From Lysobacter sp. TY2-98 (GTDB lineage Bacteria > Pseudomonadota > Gammaproteobacteria > Xanthomonadales > Xanthomonadaceae), in NCBI RefSeq assembly GCF_003367355.1, contig NZ_CP031413.1, positions 1,220,921 through 1,284,920 of the forward strand: a stretch of DNA of 64,000 bases, given 5' to 3'. The notes below the pieces were generated by a model. The model was given only the letters and a program-made list of their open reading frames with translations. It had not been told where the DNA came from and ran no database searches. The translations under genes and the position numbers were made by a program. This document shows, piece after piece, positions 1 to 8,748 of the stretch; position 1 is the first letter of the stretch; each line of letters begins with the position of its first letter.

Positions 1-130
1 CAACGGTGCGTCGGCGCGCTGACAAGGGCGCAGATCGACGGTAGGCGGTGGGCGTCTCACCTGCTGGGACGGCGCCCCCGTCCCGTCACGGGCCGTTGGG
101 GTGAACGCTATCGGCCGCTTGGCTCTACCT

Positions 131-159
131 AAAAAAAAACGGGGCGCCGAAGCGCCCCG
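131..159 (-). terminator. Rho-independent terminator of the OmpA-type lipoprotein gene
   Basis: Read on the minus strand, a 7-bp stem (CGGGGCG with CGCCCCG, positions 140-159) is followed directly by nine T residues (131-139). It starts 21 bases past the stop codon of the lipoprotein gene. This is a textbook intrinsic terminator. Confidence 0.9.
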
Positions 160-180
160 CCCTGCCCGTCCACCCGACGG

Positions 181-858
181 TTAACCCTGACGCAGCGGCA
201 CCAGCGTGATTTCGACGCGGCGGTTGCGCGACCAGCACGACTCGGTGTTTTCCGTGCACAGCAGCTGCGTTTCGCCACGACCGACGACGACCATGCGATC
301 GCGCGTCACACCCTTGGTGTTGAGGTAGCCCGCGACCGATTCGGCACGCTGCTGCGAAAGATTCAGGTTGTAGCTGGCATCGCCGCGCTGGTCGGTGTGA
401 CCGGCCACGTTGATGACGGTCTGGTTGTACTGCGTCAGCGTGCTCGCCAGGTTGTCGAGCACCGGACGGAACTGCGGCTGCAGTGCAGAGCTATTGGTGC
501 TGAACGTGATCGCGTCCGGCATGGTCAGCACGATGTTGTCGCCCTGACGGACGACGCCGACGCCCGTGCCCTGCAGCCTGTCGCGCAGCGCGCGTTCTTG
601 GCGGTCCTGATAGTTGCCGATCGCGCCGCCGGCGAGTGCGCCGACACCGGCGCCGACCAGCGCGCGCTGACGGCGTTCGACGGCGTCGTCGCCCGACAGC
701 ACGCCTGCAGCGGCACCGACCGCGGCACCGATGAGCGCGCCGTTGCGCGTGCGGTCATTGGTGTCGGGGTTGGTGGAATAGGAATTGGGATTGGTGGCGC
801 AACCGGCGACCATCGCACCGATCAGCGTGGCCAGCAGGATCTTCGACGTTGTTTTCAT
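181..858 (-). CDS. OmpA-family lipoprotein (YiaD-like)
   Basis: A 225-residue outer-membrane lipoprotein that should tie the envelope to peptidoglycan. The N-terminus is a lipoprotein signal with lipobox VAGC (Cys20). Residues about 40-80 are a glycine-zipper segment rich in GAxxGA repeats. The C-terminal half is an OmpA domain, with INVAGHTDQRGD, NLSQQRAESV and RNRRVEI matching the peptidoglycan-binding fold. A Cys pair (CTENTESC) sits just before RNRRVEI and could form a periplasmic disulfide; this is not typical of the E. coli family members. A GAGGGG ribosome-binding site precedes the ATG and a strong terminator follows the gene, so it is probably monocistronic. Family assignment is firm; any specific envelope role is inference. 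Confidence 0.9.
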   Translation of the reverse strand: MKTTSKILLATLIGAMVAGCATNPNSYSTNPDTNDRTRNGALIGAAVGAAAGVLSGDDAVERRQRALVGAGVGALAGGAIGNYQDRQERALRDRLQGTGVGVVRQGDNIVLTMPDAITFSTNSSALQPQFRPVLDNLASTLTQYNQTVINVAGHTDQRGDASYNLNLSQQRAESVAGYLNTKGVTRDRMVVVGRGETQLLCTENTESCWSRNRRVEITLVPLRQG

Positions 859-943
859 GTAGTGCCCCTCGCGGCGTTGGACGGCGCCACGCTAGGGCCG
901 CTGTCGTCACCGGTAGGTGAGGGGCGCAAGGGCCGTTCAGCCT

Positions 944-2389
944 CTAGCGATGTTCGTCATCGCCATGTCGTGCGTCGCGCAGTTTCCGATACGCGAGCAG
1001 TGCGTCGTCGCGGCCGCGCGCAAGGTCGACGAGTGGTGTTTTCGAATACGACGGCGCGACGCGTGCCAAAAGCGCCGGATCGCGCCACGGTGCATGCCGC
1101 AGCGGCACCGGGATCCCCGCGAGTTCGGGCAACCACCGCGCAACGTACTCACCGCGCGGATCGAAACGCTCGGCCTGCGTCACCGGATTGAACACGCGGA
1201 AGTACGGCGCGGCATCCGCCCCGGTGCCCGCCACCCATTGCCAGCCCATCGTGTTGTTGGCGAGGTCGGCGTCGACCAGCGTGTCCCAGAACCATTCCGC
1301 ACCGACGCGCCAATGCACGCGCAGGTGCTTGCACAGGTAACTCGCGACGATCATTCGCACGCGGTTGTGCATCCATCCGGTCGACCACAGCTCGTGCAGC
1401 CCCGCATCCACGATCGGAACGCCCGTGCGACCGCGGCGCCAGCGATCGACGATGTTTCGTGGCGGCTTCGCCCAGTCGAAGGTCGCGAAACGTTCGTCCA
1501 GATCGGATTCGGAGGTATGCGGGAAGTGGTGCAACAGGTGCGTTGCGAACTCGCGCCACACGAGCTGCCGAAGGAAAGCGTCGATCTGCGCGTCCGGAAC
1601 ACTGCCACGCTGCGCTTCGATGACCTGCACGACACGCCAGGGCGCGATCTCGCCGAAATGCAGGTGCGGCGACAGGCGCGATGTGCCGGTACGATCCGGC
1701 CGATCGCGGCCTTCGACATAGCCATGCAGGCCGCCGTCGACGAACACCTCCAGCGCCTCGCGGGCGCCGGCTTCACCGGGCGTCCAGTGCGCCCAGAAGC
1801 CGCCGTCCCAATCGGTGTGCGGCGTCAGCTTGAGATGGTCGAGGCCCACGCCCTCCGGCCCGTCGTTGCTGTGCGGGATGCGCTCCGGCGCGTCGTACGG
1901 CGCAGTGGGCGCCCACCGGGCCAGCGCCGCACGATAGAACGGCGTGAACACCTTGTACGGCCCGCCCTTGCCGGTCTTCAGCGTCCACGGTTCGAACAGC
2001 AACGCGCCGTTGAAGCTCTCGACCTGCAGGCCCTGTTCGCGCAGGTCGCGCTTGATGCGTGCGTCGCGGTCCTCGACCGCGGGCTCGTAGCGGCGATTCC
2101 AGAAGACGGCGTCGGCACCCGCCGCGGCGGCGATGCCGGCGAGGGTCGGTCCTGCATGGCCGAGGAAATAGCGCAGCGCGTTCCCGTGCGCGCGCAGGTC
2201 GTCGTCGAGCGCCTGCAATGACCGAGCTCGCCAGGCGTTCGACGCCGCGCCCGGCGCCCACGCGCCCTCGCCGTCCGGGTCGTGGATGTAGACCGGCACC
2301 ACGTCGAAGCCGCCTTCGAGCGCGGCCTGCAACGCCGGGTTGTCGTCGAGGCGCAGGTCGTTCCGGAACCAGACGAGCGCGACGGGCAT
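944..2389 (-). CDS. phrB: Deoxyribodipyrimidine photo-lyase
   Basis: A cyclobutane pyrimidine dimer photolyase of 481 residues, which repairs UV damage using light and reduced FAD. The N-terminal photolyase domain opens with ALVWFRNDLRLDDNPAL, the antenna-chromophore Rossmann domain. The C-terminal half carries the FAD-binding domain with RLSPHLHFGEIAP, WREFATHLLHHFP and the DNA- and FAD-contacting stretch NRVRMIVASYLCKHL, then DTLVDADLANNTMGWQWVAGTG. Length and motifs match class I CPD photolyases (E. coli 472 residues). The start lies 3 bp after the alr stop, so the gene is probably co-transcribed as the last gene of the rpsF-dnaB-alr run. Members of the cryptochrome branch share the fold, but the class I motifs make photolyase much more likely. 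Confidence 0.93.
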   Translation of the reverse strand: MPVALVWFRNDLRLDDNPALQAALEGGFDVVPVYIHDPDGEGAWAPGAASNAWRARSLQALDDDLRAHGNALRYFLGHAGPTLAGIAAAAGADAVFWNRRYEPAVEDRDARIKRDLREQGLQVESFNGALLFEPWTLKTGKGGPYKVFTPFYRAALARWAPTAPYDAPERIPHSNDGPEGVGLDHLKLTPHTDWDGGFWAHWTPGEAGAREALEVFVDGGLHGYVEGRDRPDRTGTSRLSPHLHFGEIAPWRVVQVIEAQRGSVPDAQIDAFLRQLVWREFATHLLHHFPHTSESDLDERFATFDWAKPPRNIVDRWRRGRTGVPIVDAGLHELWSTGWMHNRVRMIVASYLCKHLRVHWRVGAEWFWDTLVDADLANNTMGWQWVAGTGADAAPYFRVFNPVTQAERFDPRGEYVARWLPELAGIPVPLRHAPWRDPALLARVAPSYSKTPLVDLARGRDDALLAYRKLRDARHGDDEHR

Positions 2390-2392
2390 GGG

Positions 2393-3487
2393 TCAGCGCT
2401 CGAGGAAGCGGACGCGTCGCGTGATCGAACACGTCAGCTCGTAGCCGATCGTGCGCGCAGCGCTGGCAATGGTTTCGACCGGAAGCTCCGGCCCCCACAG
2501 AGTGACGGGATCGCCGACGCGCGCACCGGGCACGCCGCGCAGATCGACCGTCATCAGGTCCATCGACACGCGCCCGATCACCTGCGTGCGATGGCTGCCC
2601 ACGAGCACCGGCGTCCCCGCGGGTGCGGCGCGCGGATAGCCGTCGCCGTAACCGATCGCTGCGACGCCGACATCCATGTCCTCCGGGCACTCCCACGTGC
2701 CGGCGTAGCCGATCCGCCCACCCTTGCAGACGCGGTTCACCGCGATCAGGCGCGTCGACAGCGTCATGGCCGCCCGCAGGCCGAAGTCCTCGCCGGTGCG
2801 ACCGTCGACGACGGAGATGCCGTACAGCGCGCCGCCGGGGCGCACCCAGTCGTCATGCGCGTCGGGCCAACCGAGCACCGCCGCGGAGTTCGCCAGCGAG
2901 CGCGCGCCGTCCAGGCCCGCGGTGACCGCGCGGAATACTTCCATCTGCTCACGCGTCTGCGCGCCGAGCGACGGGCTGTCGAGGAATTCGTCGGAACTCG
3001 CGAAATGATTCATCAGCACGATCGCGCCGACCGTGCCGCCGCGCAGGGCAGTCAGGCGTCGATGCGCGTCGTGGAACGCATCGGGCGCGAAGCCCAGGCG
3101 ATGCATGCCGCTGTCGAGCTTGAGCCAGCAGTCGAGCGGTTCGCCCGGCGCGGCCTGCTCCAGCATCTCCAGCTGCGAAACATGGTGCACCGCCGTCCAC
3201 ACGTTGAGCGCGCGCAGGCGCTCGATGTCCGACGGTTCGTCGAATCCCGACAGCAACAGGATCGGCTGTGAAATGCCCGCCGCGCGCAGGCGCTCGGCAT
3301 CGGACAGCGCGGCCACGCCGAACGCATCGGCACCCGCCAGCGCTCGCGCCACGCGCTCGAGACCGTGGCCGTAGCCGTCGGCCTTCACCACCGCCATCAC
3401 GCGACTGTTCGGCGCGCGGGCGCGGATCTGGCCGAGGTTGTGACGCAGGGCGTCGACGTGGATGGTCGCGGAGGTCGGTCGTGCCAT
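2393..3487 (-). CDS. alr: Alanine racemase
   Basis: A PLP enzyme of 364 residues interconverting L- and D-alanine for peptidoglycan. The PLP lysine lies in VVKADGYGHG (Lys35) and the second catalytic base, Tyr261, in GRIGYAGTW. HRLGF and the C-terminal beta domain (VGDPVTLWG, ELTCSITRRV) are present and the length is normal. It follows dnaB and the small KTSC gene on the same strand, and the dnaB-alr neighbourhood is common in gammaproteobacteria. It could be the anabolic alr or a dadX-type copy. The replication/ribosomal setting, with no dadA nearby, favours alr. Confidence 0.95.
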   Translation of the reverse strand: MARPTSATIHVDALRHNLGQIRARAPNSRVMAVVKADGYGHGLERVARALAGADAFGVAALSDAERLRAAGISQPILLLSGFDEPSDIERLRALNVWTAVHHVSQLEMLEQAAPGEPLDCWLKLDSGMHRLGFAPDAFHDAHRRLTALRGGTVGAIVLMNHFASSDEFLDSPSLGAQTREQMEVFRAVTAGLDGARSLANSAAVLGWPDAHDDWVRPGGALYGISVVDGRTGEDFGLRAAMTLSTRLIAVNRVCKGGRIGYAGTWECPEDMDVGVAAIGYGDGYPRAAPAGTPVLVGSHRTQVIGRVSMDLMTVDLRGVPGARVGDPVTLWGPELPVETIASAARTIGYELTCSITRRVRFLER

Positions 3488-3507
3488 GCCCGCATTCTAA
3501 GGCGGCG

Positions 3508-3720
3508 TCAGTGCACCTGCTCGAAGCGGTAGCGGTCGCGCACGCGTTCGCTGAAGTAATGGCCGAGCGACCCGGATTCGAACAGCCGCAGCGCCTCGCG
3601 CATCGGCACGTCGAAATACCGGTAGATGCTGCCGCTCGTGAACTCGATCTCGAGCACCCGATGCGCCGGGTCGTAGCCCACGCTGCTCAATGCTTCCGAA
3701 TCGACCGGGATGCGCTGCAC
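3508..3720 (-). CDS. KTSC-domain small protein
   Basis: A 70-residue protein consisting only of a KTSC domain. It has the VDSEALSSVGYD opening, the central LEIEFTSGSIYRYFDVP and the closing SLGHYF, where KTSC proteins have a conserved Y-x-Y-x-x-VP pattern. The name comes from a domain found at the C-terminus of some lysyl-tRNA synthetases; no biochemical function is established. It lies 9 bp after dnaB and 20 bp before alr on the same strand, so it is likely co-transcribed with them. Coding status is supported by clean domain conservation, despite its size. Confidence 0.85.
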   Translation of the reverse strand: MQRIPVDSEALSSVGYDPAHRVLEIEFTSGSIYRYFDVPMREALRLFESGSLGHYFSERVRDRYRFEQVH

Positions 3721-3729
3721 CCCGCGACG

Positions 3730-5142
3730 TTATTCGAACGAACCGATCGAATCGTGTGAAAGATTGTCGAAGCGGGTGTACTCGCCGAAGAACTTCAGCT
3801 TGAACGAACCCGTCGGACCGCTTCGCTGCTTGCCGATGATGACTTCGGCCAAGCCCTTGTCCGGCGAATTTTCCTTGTTGTAGTAATCGTCGCGGTAGAT
3901 GAAGACGATCATGTCGGCGTCCTGCTCGATCGCGCCGGATTCGCGCAGGTCGGCCATCACCGGGCGCTTGTCGGTGCGCGTTTCCAGCGAGCGGTTGAGC
4001 TGCGAGAGCGCGATCACCGGCACCGCGAGCTCCTTCGCCAGGCCCTTGAGCGAGCGCGAGATCTCCGAGATTTCCGTCGCGCGGTTCTCGTTGTTGCCCG
4101 GCACGCTCATCAGCTGCAGGTAGTCGATGACGATCAGGCCGATGCCGTGCTCGCGCTTGAGGCGGCGGCACTTCGACGCGAGCTTCGCCGGGGACAGGCC
4201 CGGCTCGTCGTCGATGAAGATCTTCGCGTCGCGCAGCTGACGGATCGCGCCGGTGACGCGGCTCCAGTCCTCGTCCTCAAGCTGGCCCGTGCGTAGGCGC
4301 TGCGCATTGACGCGGCCGACCGACGAGATCAGGCGCATCGCCAGCTGCGAGGCCGACATTTCCATCGAGAACACCGCCACCGGCAGGCGACTCTTGAAAG
4401 CCGCGTACTCGGCCATGTTGAGCGCGAGCGTCGTCTTGCCCATCGCGGGGCGCGCGGCAAGGATCACCAGGTCGGTCTTCTGAAGGCCGGCCGTCATCTC
4501 GTCGAATTCGGTGTAGCCCGTCGGCAGACCGGTGACGCCGCTGCCGTTGGCATAACGCGTCTGAAGTTCGTCGAAGGCTTCCGACAGCGCCTTGGTGACC
4601 GGCGTGAAGTCGCTGCGTCCGGTGCGGTTCGCCTGCGAGATCGCGAGCACTTCGCGCTCGGCTTCCTCGAGGATCTCGCCGCTCTCGCGGCCGTCCGGCT
4701 GGAACGCGTTGTTGACGACCTCGGTACCGACCTCGATCAGCTGCCGCAGGATCGCCTTGTCGCGCACGATCTCGGCGTACGCCGCAATGTTCGCGGCCGA
4801 CGGCGTGGTGCTCGCCAGTTCGATCAGGTACGCGCCTCCGGCCACCATTTCGGACTGGCCCATCGACTCGAACCATTCGCCGAGCGTCACCGCATCGAAC
4901 GGGCGATTCTTCTCCGCGAGTTCGCGGATCGCGCGATAGATGAGCTGGTGATCGCGACGATAGAAGTCGCTGTCGCTGATCTGGTCGGCGACGCGGTCGT
5001 AGGCGTCCGGCGCGAGCATCAGGCCACCGAGCACGGCCTGCTCGGCCTCGACGGACTGCGGCGGCACGCGCAGCTGGTCCACGCGCTGCTCGGCGCGCGT
5101 CTCGAAGCGCTTTTCGTTACGGAAGCCGGCGCGTGCGCTCAT
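3730..5142 (-). CDS. dnaB: Replicative DNA helicase DnaB
   Basis: The hexameric 5'-3' helicase of the replication fork, 470 residues, the usual length. The N-terminal domain (residues about 25-125, PPQSVEAEQAVLGGLML) binds primase. The RecA-like C-terminal domain has Walker A AARPAMGKTT (229-238), Walker B LIVID (336-340) and the DLRESGAIEQDADMI motif. There is no sign of an intein, which often inserts at the Walker A of DnaB. It follows rplI on the same strand across a 299-base spacer that holds a hairpin and several DnaA-box-like 9-mers, and KTSC, alr and phrB follow closely. Confidence 0.97.
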   Translation of the reverse strand: MSARAGFRNEKRFETRAEQRVDQLRVPPQSVEAEQAVLGGLMLAPDAYDRVADQISDSDFYRRDHQLIYRAIRELAEKNRPFDAVTLGEWFESMGQSEMVAGGAYLIELASTTPSAANIAAYAEIVRDKAILRQLIEVGTEVVNNAFQPDGRESGEILEEAEREVLAISQANRTGRSDFTPVTKALSEAFDELQTRYANGSGVTGLPTGYTEFDEMTAGLQKTDLVILAARPAMGKTTLALNMAEYAAFKSRLPVAVFSMEMSASQLAMRLISSVGRVNAQRLRTGQLEDEDWSRVTGAIRQLRDAKIFIDDEPGLSPAKLASKCRRLKREHGIGLIVIDYLQLMSVPGNNENRATEISEISRSLKGLAKELAVPVIALSQLNRSLETRTDKRPVMADLRESGAIEQDADMIVFIYRDDYYNKENSPDKGLAEVIIGKQRSGPTGSFKLKFFGEYTRFDNLSHDSIGSFE

Positions 5143-5218
5143 CGTGATTGCTGTTCTCTAGCTGCCATCGCGGTGCGATGTCCCCGCGGCATCCTAGCCA
5201 GCACGAGCCTGCGTCCGT

Positions 5219-5268
5219 TGCAGATAAGTCTGTGGGTAAGTCGGGATAACTCGACCGGTTTATCCGCC
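5219..5268. promoter_or_regulatory. Cluster of DnaA-box-like 9-mers upstream of dnaB
   Basis: Four 9-mers resembling the DnaA box TTATCCACA lie within 50 bases, 77-126 bases upstream of the dnaB start. On the minus strand they are TTATCTGCA (5219-5227), TTACCCACA (5231-5239, one mismatch) and TTATCCCGA (5241-5249). On the plus strand there is TTATCCGCC (5260-5268). Only one is a near-consensus box and the others have two mismatches, so DnaA control of dnaB is an inference. Confidence 0.4.
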
Positions 5269-5394
5269 CTGGGCGTCTCGCGCGCTGCGACGGTCTATAC
5301 GCCGACGATCGCTGGAGCGGATCCGGGTGCTTGCCATCCTGTTCGTCGCATGTCGCACCTCGAATCCGCGACAGCAACGCGACGCCCGAAACGA

Positions 5395-5420
5395 CGAAGG
5401 GCGCCCGGAGGCGCCCTTCG
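5395..5420 (-). terminator. Hairpin after rplI (probable terminator)
   Basis: A perfect 10-bp stem (CGAAGGGCGC with GCGCCCTTCG) with a 6-base loop lies 21 bases past the rplI stop. The following minus-strand sequence is only weakly T-rich (TCGTTTCG), so it may terminate partially or just stabilise the 3' end, with some read-through into dnaB. Confidence 0.6.
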
Positions 5421-5441
5421 GATGTCGCGATGAGGCGTGGA

Positions 5442-5894
5442 TCAGGCGGCTTCGCCGACCACGATCACCTTGACCTGCTGCTCGACGTCGGCGTGCATGC
5501 GCACGAAGACTTCGTACTCGCCCACGCGACGGAACGGGCCTTCGCCCATCACGACTTCGGACTTGTCGACCTTGTGGCCGAGCTTGGTCAGCTGGTCGGC
5601 GATGTCACGCGGCGTGACCGAACCGAAGAGCTTGCCTTCGGCCGACGCATTCGCGGCGATCGTCACTTCGACGCCTTCCAGGTCGGCGCGGCGCTTCTCG
5701 GCGCCTTCCAGCTGCGCCTTGGCCTTGGCTTCGAACTCGGCGCGGCGCGCCTCGAAATCGGCCAGGTTCGACGCGGTGGCCGGCACGGCCTTGCCCTGCG
5801 GAACGAGGAAGTTACGACCGTAACCCGGCTTGACGTTGACCTTGTCGCCGAGCTTGCCGAGGTTGGTGACGTTCTGGAGAAGAATGAGCTGCAT
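5442..5894 (-). CDS. rplI: 50S ribosomal protein L9
   Basis: Ribosomal protein L9, 150 residues. The N-terminal rRNA-binding domain ([17 protein letters not shown], then [16 protein letters not shown]) is joined by a long charged helix to the C-terminal domain ([33 protein letters not shown]). Length and motifs are standard. It follows rpsF and rpsR on the same strand, the conserved bacterial order. The 128-base gap to rpsR contains a 26-base imperfect palindrome (5985-6010) and a smaller hairpin (5941-5955). These may be processing sites or regulatory structure. Confidence 0.98.
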   Translation of the reverse strand: MQLILLQNVTNLGKLGDKVNVKPGYGRNFLVPQGKAVPATASNLADFEARRAEFEAKAKAQLEGAEKRRADLEGVEVTIAANASAEGKLFGSVTPRDIADQLTKLGHKVDKSEVVMGEGPFRRVGEYEVFVRMHADVEQQVKVIVVGEAA

Positions 5895-5984
5895 GGTGAT
5901 GCTCCGTATTCGTTAGTGCCGTCCGGCGCTCGCCGGCGACACAGCGGATCGCTGTCCGAATGGATGACTCAGTGGCTGCCGACG

Positions 5985-6010
5985 GGAACCCGCATCGATG
6001 CGGACTCCCG
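5985..6010. repeat. Inverted repeat in the rpsR-rplI spacer
   Basis: A 14-base perfect palindrome CCGCATCGATGCGG (5990-6003) is flanked by GGGA and TCCC arms that also pair across a 2-base internal loop. The structure lies in the untranslated spacer between rpsR and rplI. There is no T-tract on either strand, so it is not an obvious terminator. RNA processing or a protein-binding role is possible but unproven. Confidence 0.5.
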
Positions 6011-6022
6011 TGCGGAACGCAC

Positions 6023-6253
6023 TCAGGCGTTGTGGTTGTCGGTGTACGGGATCAGCGCGAGGAAGCGAGCGCGCTTGACCGCGGTCGCCAGCTGGCGCTG
6101 GTACTTCGACTTGGTGCCGGTGACCCGGCTCGGGACGATCTTGCCGGTCTCGGTGAGGTACTGGCGCAGGGTGTTGAGATCCTTGTAATCGATCTCCTTG
6201 ACACCTTCGGCCGTGAACTTGCAGAACTTGCGGCGACGGAAGAACTTGGACAT
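6023..6253 (-). CDS. rpsR: 30S ribosomal protein S18
   Basis: Ribosomal protein S18, 76 residues, which pairs with S6 on the 30S platform. It has the conserved basic N-terminus [13 protein letters not shown], the core [17 protein letters not shown] and the family signature [17 protein letters not shown]. It begins 12 bp after rpsF on the same strand and is surely co-transcribed with it. The single Cys11 is normal for the family. Confidence 0.98.
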   Translation of the reverse strand: MSKFFRRRKFCKFTAEGVKEIDYKDLNTLRQYLTETGKIVPSRVTGTKSKYQRQLATAVKRARFLALIPYTDNHNA

Positions 6254-6265
6254 GGGTCGGATTCC

Positions 6266-6688
6266 TTAGGCGGCTTCGGCGTTGTCGGAGGCGTCGGCGG
6301 CGGGTGCACCGTCGCCATCGTCGTCACGGCGGCGGCGCTCGCCGCGCTCGCCCTTGTCGCCCTTCTCGTCCTTGAACTTCATGATCAGCGACTGCTCGGT
6401 GTCCGCCTCGTCGCGCTTGATGACGAGGTGGCGGAGCACGGCGTCGTTGAAGCGGAAGCTGTCGACGAGCTCGTTCATCGCGGCCTGCGAGGCTTCGATG
6501 TTGAGCAGGACGTAGTGGGCCTTCACCAGGTTCTGGATCGGGTACGCCAGCTGACGGCGGCCCCAGTCTTCCAGGCGGTGGACCTTGCCCTCAGCGCCTT
6601 CGATCAGCGACTTGTAGCGCTCGATCATGGCCGGGACCTGCTCGCTCTGGTCCGGATGGACCAGGAACACGACTTCGTAATGACGCAT
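6266..6688 (-). CDS. rpsF: 30S ribosomal protein S6
   Basis: Ribosomal protein S6, 140 residues. [34 protein letters not shown] and HYVLLNIEA are hallmark stretches. The frame is open further upstream, but the ATG at 6688 is chosen because it gives the family N-terminus and is preceded by AAGGAAA eight bases upstream. The C-terminal tail after the globular core is charged and low in complexity (acidic, Lys- and Arg-rich), as in several proteobacterial S6 proteins. It is the first gene of the rpsF-rpsR-rplI operon, with a good sigma-70 promoter about 100 bases upstream. Confidence 0.97.
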   Translation of the reverse strand: MRHYEVVFLVHPDQSEQVPAMIERYKSLIEGAEGKVHRLEDWGRRQLAYPIQNLVKAHYVLLNIEASQAAMNELVDSFRFNDAVLRHLVIKRDEADTEQSLIMKFKDEKGDKGERGERRRRDDDGDGAPAADASDNAEAA

Positions 6689-6791
6689 TTTCGTTTCCTT
6701 GTGGATGGCGGCGCTCGTCGCGCCGTACAGCCCCCCGCGGTGAAGCGGCAGTGGGGCAAGGTCTCCGCGGCGGTGGGCCACGGAGCCGGAA

Positions 6792-6820
6792 ATTATGGCA
6801 GCTCAATGGGTTACGTGCAA
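6792..6820 (-). promoter_or_regulatory. Sigma-70-type promoter of rpsF-rpsR-rplI
   Basis: On the minus strand, TTGCAC (6815-6820) is followed after exactly 17 bases by CATAAT (6792-6797). Start of transcription near 6785 would give a leader of about 97 bases. The leader can fold a GGCGC-GACGA-GCGCC hairpin followed by CGCC shortly before the ribosome-binding site, a plausible but unproven S6:S18 feedback site. Confidence 0.65.
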
Positions 6821-6872
6821 TCCGCGTGAAACCGGGCGAGCGGCACGGCCGCCCTACCCGGCCGGGCCGCGG

Positions 6873-8675
6873 TCAGCGCGCCTTGGCGGCCGCTGGCGCC
6901 TGCTTGCGGGCGGCGATCCACTCGTCGATGTGCTTCTCCAGCACCGAAAGGGGGACCGAGCCGGTTTCGAGTACGGCGTCGTCGTAGTCGCGCAGGTCGA
7001 AGCGGTCGCCGAGCTCACGGGCCGACCTCTCACGCAGCTCCGAGATCTTCATCTGGCCGATCTTGTAGCCCAGCGCCTGGCCGGGCCAGCTGATGTAGCG
7101 GTCGATCTCGTTGACCACGTCCTGCCGGGTCTTCGGCGAGTTGTCCATGAAGTACTCAATGGCCCGGTCGCGCGACCACCCCTTCGCGTGCATGCCGGTG
7201 TCGACCACCAGCCGCACCGCGCGCCACATGTCGTAGGCCAGCTGGCCCATGCGGTCGTACGGGTCGTCGTAGAGGCCCATGTCGTAGCCTAGGCGCTCGG
7301 CGTACAGGCCCCAGCCTTCCCCGTAGGCCACGAAGTACGCGGTGCGGCGGAACATTGGGGCTTCCTGCATCTCCAGTCCCCGTGCGAACTGGAAGTGGTG
7401 ACCCGGGACGGCCTCGTGCAGCGACAGCGGGACCATCTCCCACGTCGGCCGCGTTTCCGGCTTGTAGAGGTTGACGTAGTAGTAGCCCGCGCGGCTGCCG
7501 TCGCTGGCGCCGGGCTGGTAGTACGCCGTGGTCGTGTCGGGTGCGGAGGCCGCCGGGATCGGACGCACGCCGTACGGCAGGCGCGGGATCGTGCGGAACA
7601 CCTTCACGAGCTCCGGATCGATGCGCTTGGCGACCGCCTGGTAGGCCTCGAAGAGCTCGTCCGGCGTCTTCTTGAAGAACCTCGGGTCGGTGCGCAGGTA
7701 CTGGAAGAACTCCTGCATCGTGCCCTTGAAGCCGACTTCCGCCTTCACCTTCTCCATCTCGCCGCGGATGCGCGCGACTTCCTTGAGGCCGATCTCATGG
7801 ATCTGGTCGGCCGTGAGATCCGTCGTGGTGAAGTAGCCGGCAAGAAAGTCGTAGTACGCCTTGCCGTCCGGCAGGTCCACCGCCGCGATCGACGTGCGCG
7901 TCTTCGGCAGGTACTCGGTGTCGAAAAACGTCGCGAACTCGCGATAGGCCGGAATCACGCGCTGGCGGATCAGCTCGGACGCTCGCGCTCGCAAACGCGC
8001 GCGATCGGCTTCTGGGACGGTGTCGGGGAATTTCAGGAACGGCTGGTAGAACCGGCTCTTGGTGACGTCGTCGACCAGCTGCGCGCGGATCTGCGCCGGC
8101 ACGCGTTCCATCAGCACGTGCGACGGCGTGTTCCCGGCCTTGACGCCTTCGCGCATCAGCGCTTCGGTCTGAGTGAGGACAGTCGGCAGCGCGTCGAGGC
8201 GCTTGAGCCAGTCCTCGTAGTCCTTGACGGTGCGGAACTCCATCAGCTCGACGATCTCGTCGGCGGTCTGCACGCCACCGCGCTGCGTGAGCGGGCGCTG
8301 CCATTCGTTGAAGCGCTGGCGTTCGACCGTGCGCTGCAGATCCCATAGGTAGACGTCGTAGTTGAGGCGGTCGGCCTCGGACAGCGCGTTGCGATCGATC
8401 GCCTTCAGGCGCGCCAGGGCGTCGCGGTCTTCGGCCTCGCGCTTATGGATGGCATCCAGGCTCTGGTCGGTCCACCGATCATTGAAGCGCGTGTCGCCGT
8501 TCGCCGTCGCGTTCTCCGGGTATTCGCGCAGGCCGCGTTCCCACTCTTCGTCGAAGAAGCGGTGCAGCGACGTGGTGGCGGCATTCGCGCTCACGGCGAC
8601 AGGCGCGGTGGCGGCGAACGAAATGCCGGGCAATAACGTCGACAGCGCGACGGCGAGCAGCAGCGGACGAAGCAT
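6873..8675 (-). CDS. DUF885 family exported protein, putative metallopeptidase-like
   Basis: A secreted protein of 600 residues from the DUF885 family. The start at 8675 is chosen because it opens directly on a signal peptide ([21 protein letters not shown]); the frame continues upstream, but that sequence is not protein-like. The mature part carries the family motif [13 protein letters not shown], an HExxxGHH-like zinc-site pattern, plus [25 protein letters not shown] and RPTWEMVPL. Family members are usually annotated as uncharacterised lipoproteins or carboxypeptidase-like enzymes. Substrate and activity are not known from sequence. It stands alone between the ribosomal operon and the IscA-type gene. 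Confidence 0.88.
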   Translation of the reverse strand: MLRPLLLAVALSTLLPGISFAATAPVAVSANAATTSLHRFFDEEWERGLREYPENATANGDTRFNDRWTDQSLDAIHKREAEDRDALARLKAIDRNALSEADRLNYDVYLWDLQRTVERQRFNEWQRPLTQRGGVQTADEIVELMEFRTVKDYEDWLKRLDALPTVLTQTEALMREGVKAGNTPSHVLMERVPAQIRAQLVDDVTKSRFYQPFLKFPDTVPEADRARLRARASELIRQRVIPAYREFATFFDTEYLPKTRTSIAAVDLPDGKAYYDFLAGYFTTTDLTADQIHEIGLKEVARIRGEMEKVKAEVGFKGTMQEFFQYLRTDPRFFKKTPDELFEAYQAVAKRIDPELVKVFRTIPRLPYGVRPIPAASAPDTTTAYYQPGASDGSRAGYYYVNLYKPETRPTWEMVPLSLHEAVPGHHFQFARGLEMQEAPMFRRTAYFVAYGEGWGLYAERLGYDMGLYDDPYDRMGQLAYDMWRAVRLVVDTGMHAKGWSRDRAIEYFMDNSPKTRQDVVNEIDRYISWPGQALGYKIGQMKISELRERSARELGDRFDLRDYDDAVLETGSVPLSVLEKHIDEWIAARKQAPAAAKAR

Positions 8676-8748
8676 CGGCGGACTCCGGACGGGACCGCCC
8701 GAGTCTAGCGCCGCCTCGGAGCGTGTCGCCCGTGCCGGGCGTCGCGGA

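Noticed and set aside
1..130. Possible gene fragment at the window start
   Set aside because: No open frame with recognisable content; the only clear signal is the terminator at 131-159.
6689..6781. An upstream ATG extending rpsF by 31 codons
   Set aside because: The extra residues are not conserved in S6, lie in the leader between promoter and ribosome-binding site, and the internal ATG has a proper AAGGAAA.
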